NCBI GenBank assembly: GCA_023418595.1
Contig: JAEZZI010000028.1
Span: 1-51,698 of the forward strand
Direction: 5' to 3'
DNA: 51,698 bases
From: Pseudomonadota bacterium
GTDB lineage: Bacteria > Pseudomonadota > Alphaproteobacteria > Sphingomonadales > Sphingomonadaceae
Shown here: one piece after another, positions 7,891-17,129 of the stretch
Layout: each line of letters opens with the position of its first letter
Position numbering within the stretch: position 1 is the first letter of the stretch
Made by a program: the position numbers and the translations under genes
The notes under the pieces: generated by a model
Database searches by the model: none
Told to the model about the DNA's origin: nothing
What the model saw: only the letters and a program-made list of their open reading frames with translations

Positions 7891-8889
7891 ATGACCAAGC
7901 TCAAGCCCATCCAGATCGGACCCGTCCGGATCGACGCTCCCGTCCTGCTCGCGCCGATGACCGGCGTGACCGACTTGCCGTTCCGAAAGCTCGTGCGACG
8001 TTATGGATCGGGGCTGAACGTGACTGAGATGATCGCCAGCCAGGCCGCGATCCGCGAAACCCGCCAGTCGATCCAGAAGGCCGCGTGGGATCCGATCGAA
8101 GAGCCTGTGTCGATGCAGCTTGTCGGCTGTACCCCCAAAGAAATGGGCGAGGCGGCAAAGCTGAACGAGGATCGTGGTGCTGCGATCATCGACATCAACA
8201 TGGGCTGCCCGGTGCGAAAGGTCACCAATGGCGACGCCGGTTCCGCGCTGATGCGCGACCTCGACCATGCCGCGCAACTGATCCGCGAAACCGTCGATGC
8301 GGTCAGTGTCCCCGTGACGCTGAAGATGCGGATGGGCTGGTGTCATGACAGCCTCAATGCGCCCGAACTGGCGAAGATCGCCGAACAGCTTGGCGTCAAG
8401 ATGGTGACCGTTCACGGACGCACCCGCAATCAGATGTACAAGGGCTCCGCCGACTGGGCGTTCATCCGCCGGGTCAAGGACGCGGTGTCGATCCCCGTCA
8501 TTGCCAATGGCGATATCTGCACGCTGGAGGATGCCGATGCCGCGCTCGAACAATCGGGTGCGGACGGCATCATGATCGGGCGCGGGGCTTACGGAAAGCC
8601 GTGGCTGCTCGGCCAGATGATGGCCTGGCTGACCGAGGGCAAGCGCCTCGCCGAACCCAGCTTGGACGAACAATATCTAACCATCGCAGAACATTATGAC
8701 GCGATGCTCGACCATTATGGCGATGTGATCGGTGTCAACATGGCGCGCAAGCATATCGGCTGGTACACCAAGGGACTGACCGGATCGGCGGAGTTCCGCA
8801 ACAAAGTCAACCAGATCCCCGATGCGCGGGTGGTCAAGACGATGCTCGCCGATTTCTACGCGCCCTATCGCAGCCGCGCGGCGGCATGA
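7891..8889 (+). CDS. dusB: tRNA-dihydrouridine synthase, DusB/NifR3 type
   Basis: A 332-residue FMN-dependent enzyme that reduces uridines in the tRNA D-loop. Visible motifs are the FMN-binding APMTGVTDLPFR, the catalytic-cysteine segment MGCPVRKV, TVHGRTRNQMY and the phosphate-binding ANGDI and IGRGAYGKPW. It is divergent from ispDF. In alphaproteobacteria this gene was called nifR3 because it heads the ntrBC operon, and here its stop overlaps the ntrB start by four bases. Translation of dusB is therefore coupled to the nitrogen-regulation genes. Confidence 0.96.
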   Translation: MTKLKPIQIGPVRIDAPVLLAPMTGVTDLPFRKLVRRYGSGLNVTEMIASQAAIRETRQSIQKAAWDPIEEPVSMQLVGCTPKEMGEAAKLNEDRGAAIIDINMGCPVRKVTNGDAGSALMRDLDHAAQLIRETVDAVSVPVTLKMRMGWCHDSLNAPELAKIAEQLGVKMVTVHGRTRNQMYKGSADWAFIRRVKDAVSIPVIANGDICTLEDADAALEQSGADGIMIGRGAYGKPWLLGQMMAWLTEGKRLAEPSLDEQYLTIAEHYDAMLDHYGDVIGVNMARKHIGWYTKGLTGSAEFRNKVNQIPDARVVKTMLADFYAPYRSRAAA

Positions 8890-9971
8890 ACGACGCGGCG
8901 AAGGCGCCTCGCTTCGCCGAACTCTTCGCCGCGCTGCCGGTCGCGACGCTGGTGCTCGATCCAGAGGGTCGCATTGCCCACGCCAATGGCGCTGCCGAAC
9001 ATGTTCTCGGCTTTTCGGAGCGCGCGCTGATCGGCAAGCCGCTCAAAGAGGTGATCGTGCCGCCTTCGGGCTATGCCGCGCGGCGGGAGGGGCACGGTTT
9101 CGCCGCCTATGATATCGACATGGAGCGGCTGCGCGGCGGGCGGCTGCGCGGCGATTTCGTCGAGACGTTGGTGGTCGATCACGACGGCTGGCGGATCGTC
9201 ACCCTGCACGAAGCGCCCCAATCGCGCCGCCTGGGCCACGGTCCCGAACGCAGCGCGGGCGCACGCGCGGCGATCGGCGCGGCGGCGATGCTCGCGCACG
9301 AAATCAAGAATCCCCTGTCGGGCATTCGCGGTGCCGCCCAGCTGATCGCCGGCGGCATCGACGATGTCGAACCGCTGACGACGCTCATCACCAGCGAAGT
9401 CGATCGCATCGCCGCGCTGATCGACCGGATGGAGGATTTCACCCACGACCGCCCGTTGCGGCTGTCGCCCGCCAACATCTATCCGCTGCTCGGCCATGTC
9501 CGCAGGCTCGTCGATGCGGGCTTCGCGAACGAGTTAACGATCGTCGAGCGGTACGATCCCTCGCTCCCCCCGGTAATGGTCGATGCCGATGCGTTTCAAC
9601 AGATCATGCTGAACTTGTTGAAGAACGCAGCCGAAGCCACTGAAAACATAGACGAACCCCAGATCGTTATCGCCACCGCCTATCGCCATGGCATGGCCGC
9701 CAGCCCAGCGCCCGGCCAGCCGCGCCGTCCGCTGCCGATCGAAATCGCGGTTGTCGACAACGGCCCCGGCGCGCCTGAGGACATCGTCGAACATCTGTTC
9801 GAACCGTTCGTGACGGGCAAGCGCGAGGGCAGGGGGCTGGGCCTGCCGCTGGTCGAAAAGCTGGTCGGCGAAATGGGCGGAATCGTCCAATATGATCGTG
9901 AGGGCGATCCCCCACAAACCATCTTCCGCATCCTGCTCCCCAGAGCCGTCCAGGGAACCACGCCGCAATGA
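8886..9971 (+). CDS. ntrB: Nitrogen regulation sensor histidine kinase NtrB
   Basis: A 361-residue soluble kinase with an N-terminal PAS domain (about 10-120), a HisKA domain with His138 in AHEIKNPLSG, and an HATPase domain (LLKNAAEAT, VVDNGPGAP, GLGLPLVEKL). NtrB phosphorylates or dephosphorylates NtrC according to nitrogen status relayed by PII proteins. The absence of membrane segments fits NtrB rather than NtrY. It overlaps dusB and ntrC by four bases each (ATGA), so the three genes form one coupled unit. Confidence 0.95.
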   Translation: MNDAAKAPRFAELFAALPVATLVLDPEGRIAHANGAAEHVLGFSERALIGKPLKEVIVPPSGYAARREGHGFAAYDIDMERLRGGRLRGDFVETLVVDHDGWRIVTLHEAPQSRRLGHGPERSAGARAAIGAAAMLAHEIKNPLSGIRGAAQLIAGGIDDVEPLTTLITSEVDRIAALIDRMEDFTHDRPLRLSPANIYPLLGHVRRLVDAGFANELTIVERYDPSLPPVMVDADAFQQIMLNLLKNAAEATENIDEPQIVIATAYRHGMAASPAPGQPRRPLPIEIAVVDNGPGAPEDIVEHLFEPFVTGKREGRGLGLPLVEKLVGEMGGIVQYDREGDPPQTIFRILLPRAVQGTTPQ

Positions 9972-11422
9972 CGCGCCAAGCCACGATCCTCGTCATCGAC
10001 GACGACGCCGCGATCCGCACCGTGGTCGGCCACGCGTTGCGCCGCGACGGTCACAAGGTGATCGTGGTGGACAGCCTGAAGGCCGCGCGCTCCGAACTGG
10101 CGGTGAGCCTGCCCGACGTGCTGATTACCGATGTGGTGCTGCCCGACGGCGACGGGCTGGACCATGCCGCGACACTGGCCGAAGAACATCCCGGATTGCC
10201 GGTCATCGTCTTTTCCGCGCGTAACACGCTGGCGACCGCGGTGCGCGCAAGCGAGGTCGGCGCGTTCGATTATCTGCCCAAGCCGTTCGATCTGAACCAA
10301 TTATCCGCTGCCGTCACCGGTGCGCTCGCGCGCAGCGCCGGTCAACCGGTGGATACGGGCGATGATGACGGGGCCGGGCCGCTGATCGGGCGGTCACCCG
10401 CGATGCAGGACGTTTACCGGATCATTGCCCGCGTCGTCTCGAACGACCTGACCGTGCTGATCTCCGGCGAATCGGGCACAGGCAAGGAACTGGTCGCGCG
10501 CGCAGTCCACGATCTCGGCGCGCGCAAGGGCGGGCCGTTCGTCGCGCTCAACATGGCGGCAATCCCGCGCGAATTGATCGAGGCGGAATTGTTCGGCCAT
10601 GAGCGCGGCGCGTTCACCGGCGCGCAGGCGCGGGTCGCGGGAAAATTCGAGCAGGCCGCGGGCGGCACGTTGTTCCTCGACGAAATCGGCGACATGCCGA
10701 TGGAGGCTCAGACCCGGCTGCTCCGCGTGCTTCAGTCGGGCGAGTTCACCACCGTCGGCGGCACACGCACGATCCGCGCCGATGTCCGCATCGTCGCGGC
10801 GACCAACAAGGAATTGTCGGCGCTGGTCGCATCGAACCAGTTTCGCGAAGACCTGTTCTACCGGCTGAACGTCGTCCCCGTCACGCTTCCGCCCCTGCGC
10901 GAACGGCGGCAGGACATTGCCTTGCTCGCCAGCCATTTCCTCGACCGGGCGGCGGCGGACGGCCTGCCGCGCAAGCGTCTCGACGAACCGGCGATCACCC
11001 TGCTCGAAGCGCATGGCTGGCCGGGCAATGTGCGCGAGCTGGAAAATGTCATGCGCAGGCTGGCCGCCCTCAGCCGCGACGAAGTGGTGGGGGCGGGGGA
11101 ATTGCGGCTGCTGCTCGCCGATGGCGTCATGACGCCAGGCGCCTCGCCGACGTCACTCCCGGCAGAGGCGATCGAAACCGCCGTGCGCGCCCGCATCGCC
11201 GAAATCGCCCGCGAAACGCCCGCCGCGCTGGAGGATGGCACGCTGTACGACCGCATTATCGCCGATGTCGAACGCCCACTGATCGAAACGATGCTGGCAC
11301 GGCATGGCGGCAACCAGCTGCGCGCGGCGAAAGCGATGGGCATCAACCGCAACACGCTGCGCAAGCGACTTGACGATCTCGGCATCGACAGCCACCCGCC
11401 GCGCCGAACCGGTAACGAGTAG
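9968..11422 (+). CDS. ntrC: Nitrogen regulation response regulator NtrC
   Basis: A 484-residue sigma-54 activator. The receiver domain has the acidic pocket at residues 11-12 and the phospho-acceptor Asp55. The AAA+ domain has Walker A GESGTGKE (167-174) and an intact GAFTGA loop (214-219) that contacts sigma-54. A Fis-type helix-turn-helix (AAKAMGINRNTLRKRL) ends the protein. It activates nitrogen-assimilation genes when phosphorylated by NtrB. All functional motifs are present, in contrast to the paralogue NtrX downstream. Confidence 0.96.
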   Translation: MTRQATILVIDDDAAIRTVVGHALRRDGHKVIVVDSLKAARSELAVSLPDVLITDVVLPDGDGLDHAATLAEEHPGLPVIVFSARNTLATAVRASEVGAFDYLPKPFDLNQLSAAVTGALARSAGQPVDTGDDDGAGPLIGRSPAMQDVYRIIARVVSNDLTVLISGESGTGKELVARAVHDLGARKGGPFVALNMAAIPRELIEAELFGHERGAFTGAQARVAGKFEQAAGGTLFLDEIGDMPMEAQTRLLRVLQSGEFTTVGGTRTIRADVRIVAATNKELSALVASNQFREDLFYRLNVVPVTLPPLRERRQDIALLASHFLDRAAADGLPRKRLDEPAITLLEAHGWPGNVRELENVMRRLAALSRDEVVGAGELRLLLADGVMTPGASPTSLPAEAIETAVRARIAEIARETPAALEDGTLYDRIIADVERPLIETMLARHGGNQLRAAKAMGINRNTLRKRLDDLGIDSHPPRRTGNE

Positions 11423-11482
11423 CGCCAGACTGCCGCCGATTGTGTGTTCTCTTGGCAACAATCCCGTTGTATCACCGCAACG

Positions 11483-13732
11483 ATGACTGTTGCCGCTGAG
11501 CCGCTACGCGAAGCAGAAGTGCCGAGAAAGCGGCGCTTTGCGGTTACACGCACGGTCGAACTGGGCGTATTCGCGCTCTTCGCCTCGGTTCTGATCGCTA
11601 CCTATTTCATTCTGGCCGATGCGCAGGCAGGCGAACGTTTGCTGACGCCGCCGCTGGTCGCACTGCTGCTCGTGTCGAACCTGATCCCCGCGGTCGCGTT
11701 GATGGTCCTGATTGGCCGCCGGATCGCGCATCGTCGTGCCGCCGATTCCCCGATCGGGGGGGGCGGCAAGTTGCATGTTCGTCTAGTTGCGATATTCTCG
11801 GTGCTGGCCAGCGTGCCGACGCTGTTGCTTGCGGTGTTCGCGTCCCTGCTGTTCCAGTATGGCGTAGAATTCTGGTATTCGGACCGGGCACGCGGCATGC
11901 TCGAAAACGCGGTCGCGCAGGTCCGCGACAATTACGCCCGCGAACTCGACCGTATCGTGCGACAGGCCGCGCCGATGCGCGAAGATCTGCTTTATTATTT
12001 GCAAACCGCGAACATCGACGACAAGCAATTCGTCAACGGCCTGGTGTTCCAGCTGTATCAACGCGAATTGTCCGAAGCAGCGATCCTGCGGATCAGCGAT
12101 CAGGGCGAATTGCAGACGCTGGCGATCGTCAATCCCTATGACCGCGAACTGGCCAGCATCCTGACGCCCCAGCGTTTCGCGGCTGCGCGGCAAAGCGCGA
12201 ATGCATTGCCCATTTCGGAACCCGATCGCATCGGCGTGCTGGTCCGGTTCAACGAAGACGATAACACCTTTCTCTATGCCGCACGCGTGTTCGAAGACGA
12301 TCTGGGGATTCAGATCCGACGCGGCGAGGAAATCATCGCCGACTACCGCGCGTTGCGGGAGCGATCGCAGCGGCTACAGATCCAATTCAACGCCGCGTTG
12401 CTGATCCTCTCGATCCTGATCGTCGGCCTTGCGGTCTTCGTCGCGCTCGCAGTCGCCGACCGGCTCGTCCGGCCGGTGAGCGAACTGGTCGGCGCGGCGC
12501 GGCGCGTGGCGGAAGGCGATTTGGCGGCACGGGTTACCGCGCCCAAGTCGCAGGATGAAATCGGCACGCTGGCGACTGCCTTCAACACCATGACCGATCA
12601 GCTGCAACAGCAAACCAACGCGCTGGTGTCCGCCAATTCCCAGATCGAATCGCGGCGCGCGTTGATCGAGGCAGTGATGGAGGGGGTGACTGCGGGCGTG
12701 GTGTCGGTGGGCGCGGACCGGTCGATCCGGCTTATCAACAGCACGGCCCTTTCGATGCTGCGCGCAGGGGAGGGGACCGCGCTAGGCAAGCCGCTCGGCG
12801 ACGTCGCACCCGAACTCAACCATCTGCTCGACAGCGACAGTCGCGAGGCGGTGGTGCAACTGACCACCGGCGGCGAGGCGCGGACGCTGGCGGTCAAGAT
12901 CGCCAGCGACGGCGCAGGGCGCATCCTGACTTTCGACGACATCACCCAGCAATTGCTCGATCAGCGGCGCGCCGCTTGGTCCGACGTCGCGCGGCGCATC
13001 GCGCATGAAATCAAGAATCCGCTGACCCCGATCCAGCTTGCCGCCGAACGGCTCCAGCGCCGCTATGGCAAGCAGATCGACGCCGATGACGACACTTTTG
13101 CGCGGCTGACCGAAACCATCGTCCGCCAGGTCGGCGACCTGCGCCGCATGGTCGACGAGTTCTCGTCCTTCGCGCGGATGCCCAAGCCGGTGTTCCGCGA
13201 GGAATCGGTCGTCGATCTCGCCCGCCAGTCGCTGTTTCTGCACGAAGTCGCCCATCCCGCGATCCGCTTCACGCTCGATCATGGCGACATCATGCCAAGC
13301 CTGATCTGCGACCGGCGCCAGATTGGCCAGGCGCTGACCAACATCGTCAAGAACGCGGTCGAGGCCGTCGAGGCGCGCGATTACGAACCCGGCAAGGGCG
13401 AGATCAGCGTGACGCTGAGCGAAGGCGAGGCGCATCAGGTGCTGGTCGAGATCGCCGACAACGGCGTCGGGCTGCCGATCGAACGCGACCGCATCGTCGA
13501 ACCCTATATGACGACGCGCGCGCGCGGGACGGGGCTGGGCCTCGCGATCGTCAAAAAGATCGTCGACGAACATTTCGGGACGATCGCCTTTGCCGATCGG
13601 GCAGGGGGCGGCACCGTCGTCACCTTGTGTTTCGACGCCGCGCTGCTCGCGAACATGGCGGGCGTCGATGAGGACGAAGGGGGAGCGGGCGAAGCGCGGC
13701 CCGCCATGCTGACGCGCAACTCCAATGGTTGA
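11483..13732 (+). CDS. ntrY: Membrane sensor histidine kinase NtrY
   Basis: A 749-residue NtrY-type sensor. The N-terminal part has hydrophobic membrane segments, with a further one before a HAMP domain (VADRLVRPVSELVGAARRV). A PAS domain follows, then HisKA (IAHEIKNPLTPIQLAAERL) and HATPase (IVKNAVEAVEA, DNGVGLP, GTGLGLAIVKKI). The large segment between the membrane segments probably forms a periplasmic sensor. NtrY pairs with NtrX in regulating nitrogen, redox or envelope functions in alphaproteobacteria. I used the ATG at 11483; a GTG at 11444 would add 13 residues. Neither has a strong ribosome binding site. Six bases separate it from ntrX. Confidence 0.94.
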   Translation: MTVAAEPLREAEVPRKRRFAVTRTVELGVFALFASVLIATYFILADAQAGERLLTPPLVALLLVSNLIPAVALMVLIGRRIAHRRAADSPIGGGGKLHVRLVAIFSVLASVPTLLLAVFASLLFQYGVEFWYSDRARGMLENAVAQVRDNYARELDRIVRQAAPMREDLLYYLQTANIDDKQFVNGLVFQLYQRELSEAAILRISDQGELQTLAIVNPYDRELASILTPQRFAAARQSANALPISEPDRIGVLVRFNEDDNTFLYAARVFEDDLGIQIRRGEEIIADYRALRERSQRLQIQFNAALLILSILIVGLAVFVALAVADRLVRPVSELVGAARRVAEGDLAARVTAPKSQDEIGTLATAFNTMTDQLQQQTNALVSANSQIESRRALIEAVMEGVTAGVVSVGADRSIRLINSTALSMLRAGEGTALGKPLGDVAPELNHLLDSDSREAVVQLTTGGEARTLAVKIASDGAGRILTFDDITQQLLDQRRAAWSDVARRIAHEIKNPLTPIQLAAERLQRRYGKQIDADDDTFARLTETIVRQVGDLRRMVDEFSSFARMPKPVFREESVVDLARQSLFLHEVAHPAIRFTLDHGDIMPSLICDRRQIGQALTNIVKNAVEAVEARDYEPGKGEISVTLSEGEAHQVLVEIADNGVGLPIERDRIVEPYMTTRARGTGLGLAIVKKIVDEHFGTIAFADRAGGGTVVTLCFDAALLANMAGVDEDEGGAGEARPAMLTRNSNG

Positions 13733-13738
13733 TGTGAC

Positions 13739-15118
13739 ATGAAACTCGATATTCTGGTCGTCGACGACGAAACCGACATCCGCGAACTGGTCGCGGGCGT
13801 GCTGGAAGATGAAGGCTACGACACCCGCGGCGCCGCCGACAGCGATGCCGCGCTGGAGGCGATCGCGACGCGGCGGCCCAGCCTGGTGCTGCTCGACGTC
13901 TGGCTTCAGGGGTCGCGGCTCGACGGGCTCGATCTGCTCGACGAGATCAAGCGGCGCGATCCGTCGATCCCGGTGCTGGTCATCTCCGGCCACGGCAATC
14001 TGGACACGGCGGTCGCGGCGATCCGGCGCGGGGCGTCCGATTTCATCGAAAAGCCGTTCGAGGCCGAACGCCTGCTGCTAATGGTCGAACGCGCCACAGA
14101 GACCGAGCGGCTGCGGCGCGAAGTCGCCGCTCTGCGCGCCTCGGCAGGGCGCGAGGACGACCTGACCGGAAGTTCGACCGCGATCAACGCGGTGCGCGCG
14201 ACATTGAAGCGGGTGGCGGGCACCGGCAGCCGGGTGCTGATTACCGGCGGTCCGGGCGTCGGCAAAGAAGTCGCCGCGCGGCTGCTCCACGGATGGAGTC
14301 AGCGCGCCACCGGCCCGTTCGTCATCGTCAGCGCCGCGAGGATGACGCCCGAGCGCGTCGAAGAGGAACTGTTCGGCGTCGAACGCGAAGGCGACATGGT
14401 GCATCCAGGCCTGCTCGAACAGGCGCATGGCGGCACGTTGTTCCTGGACGAGATCGCCGACATGCCGATCGCGACCCAGGCGCGCATCCTGCGCGTGCTG
14501 ACCGACCAGAGCTTCACCCGCGTCGGCGGCCAGCGCATGGTGAAGGTCGATGTCCGCGTCGTCTCCGCCACCGCTCGCGACCTGACCGTGGAGATTGCCG
14601 AGGGGCGCTTTCGCGAGGATTTATACTATCGTTTGAATGTCGTACCCGTCGTTATTCCTGCCCTGTGCGAACGTCGCGAGGATATTCCGCCGCTGGTCGA
14701 ACATTTCGTTGCGCATTACGCCAACGAGCGCCGCGTGCCGACGCCGGAGATCGCGCCGGATGCGATCGTCGCGCTGCAATCCTATGAATGGCCGGGCAAT
14801 GTCCGCCAGCTCCGCAACGTCGTCGAACGCACCATCATTCTGGCGCCAGGCAACCGCATCGGCCGGATCGACGTCGATCTGCTTCCCGCCGAAGTGCTTG
14901 GCCCGCTAGAGGGGGTGGACGGCGATTTCGGCAGCAATGTCGTGATGGGCGCGCCGCTACGCGAAGCCCGCGAGACATTCGAACGCCAGTATCTGCGTGT
15001 TCAGATCCGACGATTCTCGGGCAATATCTCGCGCACCGCGAGCTTTATCGGGATGGAGCGCTCGGCACTTCACCGCAAGCTAAAGATCCTGGGCATCACC
15101 GAAACGCGCGAGGATTAG
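13739..15118 (+). CDS. ntrX: Response regulator NtrX
   Basis: A 459-residue NtrC-family regulator: receiver domain with phospho-acceptor Asp53, AAA+ domain with Walker A GGPGVGKE (170-177), and a C-terminal Fis-type helix (NISRTASFIGMERSALHRKL). Where NtrC has the sigma-54 contact loop GAFTGA, this protein reads EGDMVHPG (about 217-224), so the loop is lost. NtrX is therefore unlikely to be a classical sigma-54 activator and probably acts as a DNA-binding regulator of sigma-70 promoters, as reported for some alphaproteobacterial NtrX proteins. It follows ntrY directly and shares its operon. Confidence 0.95.
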   Translation: MKLDILVVDDETDIRELVAGVLEDEGYDTRGAADSDAALEAIATRRPSLVLLDVWLQGSRLDGLDLLDEIKRRDPSIPVLVISGHGNLDTAVAAIRRGASDFIEKPFEAERLLLMVERATETERLRREVAALRASAGREDDLTGSSTAINAVRATLKRVAGTGSRVLITGGPGVGKEVAARLLHGWSQRATGPFVIVSAARMTPERVEEELFGVEREGDMVHPGLLEQAHGGTLFLDEIADMPIATQARILRVLTDQSFTRVGGQRMVKVDVRVVSATARDLTVEIAEGRFREDLYYRLNVVPVVIPALCERREDIPPLVEHFVAHYANERRVPTPEIAPDAIVALQSYEWPGNVRQLRNVVERTIILAPGNRIGRIDVDLLPAEVLGPLEGVDGDFGSNVVMGAPLREARETFERQYLRVQIRRFSGNISRTASFIGMERSALHRKLKILGITETRED

Positions 15119-15254
15119 GGGCGGCGGCGCTGGACGAACCGGGGTCGCAACCCTAGATTGCGGATGCAACCCGCCACGGGGGCGGGGCGTTCGACGCCGG
15201 ATGCCGGCGCATTGCGGGGCCATGACCTCGCCAAGAAAATAAGGGCAAGAGTCG

Positions 15255-15746
15255 ATGGCCGAAAAACAAAGCTCGCTGCAAGATCTGTTTCTGAACGCGC
15301 TCCGCCGTTCGAAAACGCCGGTGACCATGTTCCTGGTAAAGGGCGTGAAGCTCCAGGGAATCGTCACCTGGTTCGACAATTTCTCGGTGCTGCTGCGCCG
15401 CGACGGCCAGTCGCAATTGATCTACAAACACGCCATTTCGACCATCATGCCCGCGGGTCAGGCCGATCTCGACGCGATCGTGAAGCAGGTCGCCGAACAG
15501 CAGCACAAGAACCCGTTGCTCCAGGAAATCTTTCTAAACGCGGTGCGCAAGAGCGGGGACAATGTAACGATGTTCCTGGTTAACGGTGTCATGCTTCAAG
15601 GCCATATCGCCGCGTTCGACCTGTTCTGCATGCTGCTCCAGCGCGAGGGGATGTCGCAGCTGGTCTATAAGCATGCGGTATCGACGATTCAGCCTGCCAA
15701 CCCGCTCAACCTCGCCGAAGAGCAAGCATCGCTGGACCAGGATTGA
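15255..15746 (+). CDS. hfq: RNA chaperone Hfq with two tandem Sm domains
   Basis: A 163-residue Hfq, about twice the usual 70-100 residues. It contains two complete Hfq folds, about 5-67 and 86-148. Each has an Sm1 segment (LQDLFLNALRRSKTPVTMFL and LQEIFLNAVRKSGDNVTMFL), an Sm2 segment ending in YKHAIST or YKHAVST (YKH at 57-59 and 138-140), and the conserved FDxF. A short linker joins them. Hfq normally works as a hexameric ring pairing small RNAs with mRNAs; a fused dimer could make a pseudo-hexamer from three chains. The gene lies 136 bases after ntrX, with AGGGCAAG upstream of the ATG, and its stop overlaps hflX. Confidence 0.96.
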   Translation: MAEKQSSLQDLFLNALRRSKTPVTMFLVKGVKLQGIVTWFDNFSVLLRRDGQSQLIYKHAISTIMPAGQADLDAIVKQVAEQQHKNPLLQEIFLNAVRKSGDNVTMFLVNGVMLQGHIAAFDLFCMLLQREGMSQLVYKHAVSTIQPANPLNLAEEQASLDQD

Positions 15747-17035
15747 CCACCGGATTCGAACGCGACGCGCGTGAATTCGCGCGCGGTGCCAAGGCGATCG
15801 TCGTGCTGCCGGACACCGGCGGCGCGGCGCGCGATGCCGAAGCGCGGGTCGAGGAAAGCGCGGGCCTTGCGCTCGCCATCGGGCTGGAAGTCGTCGACAA
15901 GACGGTGTTGCGCGTGCGCCAGCCGAAGCCGGCGACGCTGATCGGCAGCGGCCAGGCGGACGAACTCGCCGCCGATGTCCGCGACTTGTCGGCCGATCTT
16001 GCGATATTCGACGCCAGCCTGACTCCGGTTCAGCAGCGCAATCTGGAAACCGTGCTGGGGTGCAAGGTCATCGACCGCACCGGCCTGATCCTCGAAATCT
16101 TCGGCGAACGCGCGGCAACCGCGGAAGGGCGGTTGCAGGTTGAACTCGCACATCTCGATTACCAATCGGGACGACTGGTGCGCAGCTGGACCCACCTGGA
16201 ACGCCAGCGCGGCGGCTTCGGCTTTCTGGGCGGTCCCGGCGAAACCCAGATCGAGGCCGACCGGCGGATGATCCGCGACCGAATGGCGCGCCTGCGCCGC
16301 GAACTCGATCAGGTCGGCCGCACGCGATCGCTGCACCGCGACCGGCGCCAGCGCGCGCCGTGGCCGGTGGTGGCGCTGGTCGGTTATACCAATGCCGGAA
16401 AATCCACGCTGTTCAATCGCTTGACCGGATCCGACGTCATGGCGAAGGATTTGCTGTTCGCGACCCTGGACCCGACACTGCGACAAGTGCGCCTGCCCGG
16501 CATCGACAAGGCGATTCTGTCCGACACGGTGGGGTTCGTCAGCGACCTGCCGACCCAATTGGTCGCCGCGTTCAAGGCGACGCTGGAAGAAGTCGTGTCG
16601 GCCGACCTGCTGCTCCACGTCCGCGATGTCGCGCATCCTGATACCGAGGCGCAGGCAGCCGATGTCGAAAAGGTGCTGGCCGAACTGGGCGTGGATGACG
16701 AAACGCCGCGCTTCGAGGCGTGGAACAAGCTCGACCTGCTCGACGACGAACGGCGCGAGGCACTGAGCGCGGAAGCGGCGCGGCGCGACGATGTGGTGGC
16801 GATCTCCGCACTGACGGGGGAGGGCGTTGACCTGCTCGTCGAGACGGTCGCCGATCGGCTGACCGTCGGGCATCGCCGCTATCAGATCGCGCTCGACGCG
16901 GGGGACGGCGCGGCGGCGGCATGGCTGCACGCGCATGGCGAGGTGCTTGACCAGTGGGTAGATGGCGCGCAGATCGGCTATGAAGTGCGAATGGCGCCCA
17001 GCGATTTCGACCGGTTCAACCGCCGCGAGGGGTAG
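15743..17035 (+). CDS. hflX: Ribosome-associated GTPase HflX
   Basis: A 430-residue HflX GTPase, which splits or rescues stalled 70S ribosomes. The N-terminal HflX domain (GSGQADEL, FDASLTPVQQRNLE, ERAATAEGRLQVELA, GGPGETQIEADRR) precedes a G domain with G1 GYTNAGKST, G3 DTVGF and G4 NKLD. The start is a TTG at 15743 that overlaps the hfq stop as TTGA, so the two genes are translationally coupled. The hfq-hflX pairing is conserved across many proteobacteria. The length is normal for the family. Confidence 0.96.
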   Translation: MTTGFERDAREFARGAKAIVVLPDTGGAARDAEARVEESAGLALAIGLEVVDKTVLRVRQPKPATLIGSGQADELAADVRDLSADLAIFDASLTPVQQRNLETVLGCKVIDRTGLILEIFGERAATAEGRLQVELAHLDYQSGRLVRSWTHLERQRGGFGFLGGPGETQIEADRRMIRDRMARLRRELDQVGRTRSLHRDRRQRAPWPVVALVGYTNAGKSTLFNRLTGSDVMAKDLLFATLDPTLRQVRLPGIDKAILSDTVGFVSDLPTQLVAAFKATLEEVVSADLLLHVRDVAHPDTEAQAADVEKVLAELGVDDETPRFEAWNKLDLLDDERREALSAEAARRDDVVAISALTGEGVDLLVETVADRLTVGHRRYQIALDAGDGAAAAWLHAHGEVLDQWVDGAQIGYEVRMAPSDFDRFNRREG

Positions 17036-17129
17036 GTCGGCGCCGCATCGATCCACTCTGTTCGAGCGGTGAAATGGTGATTCGACGGCAAATCACCGCG
17101 ATATGGGAAGATACTCCGATAGCGACGCA

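Noticed and set aside
17076..17097. Inverted repeat GGTGATT / AATCACC between hflX and mazG as a terminator
   Set aside because: Only seven base pairs and no T tract on either strand.
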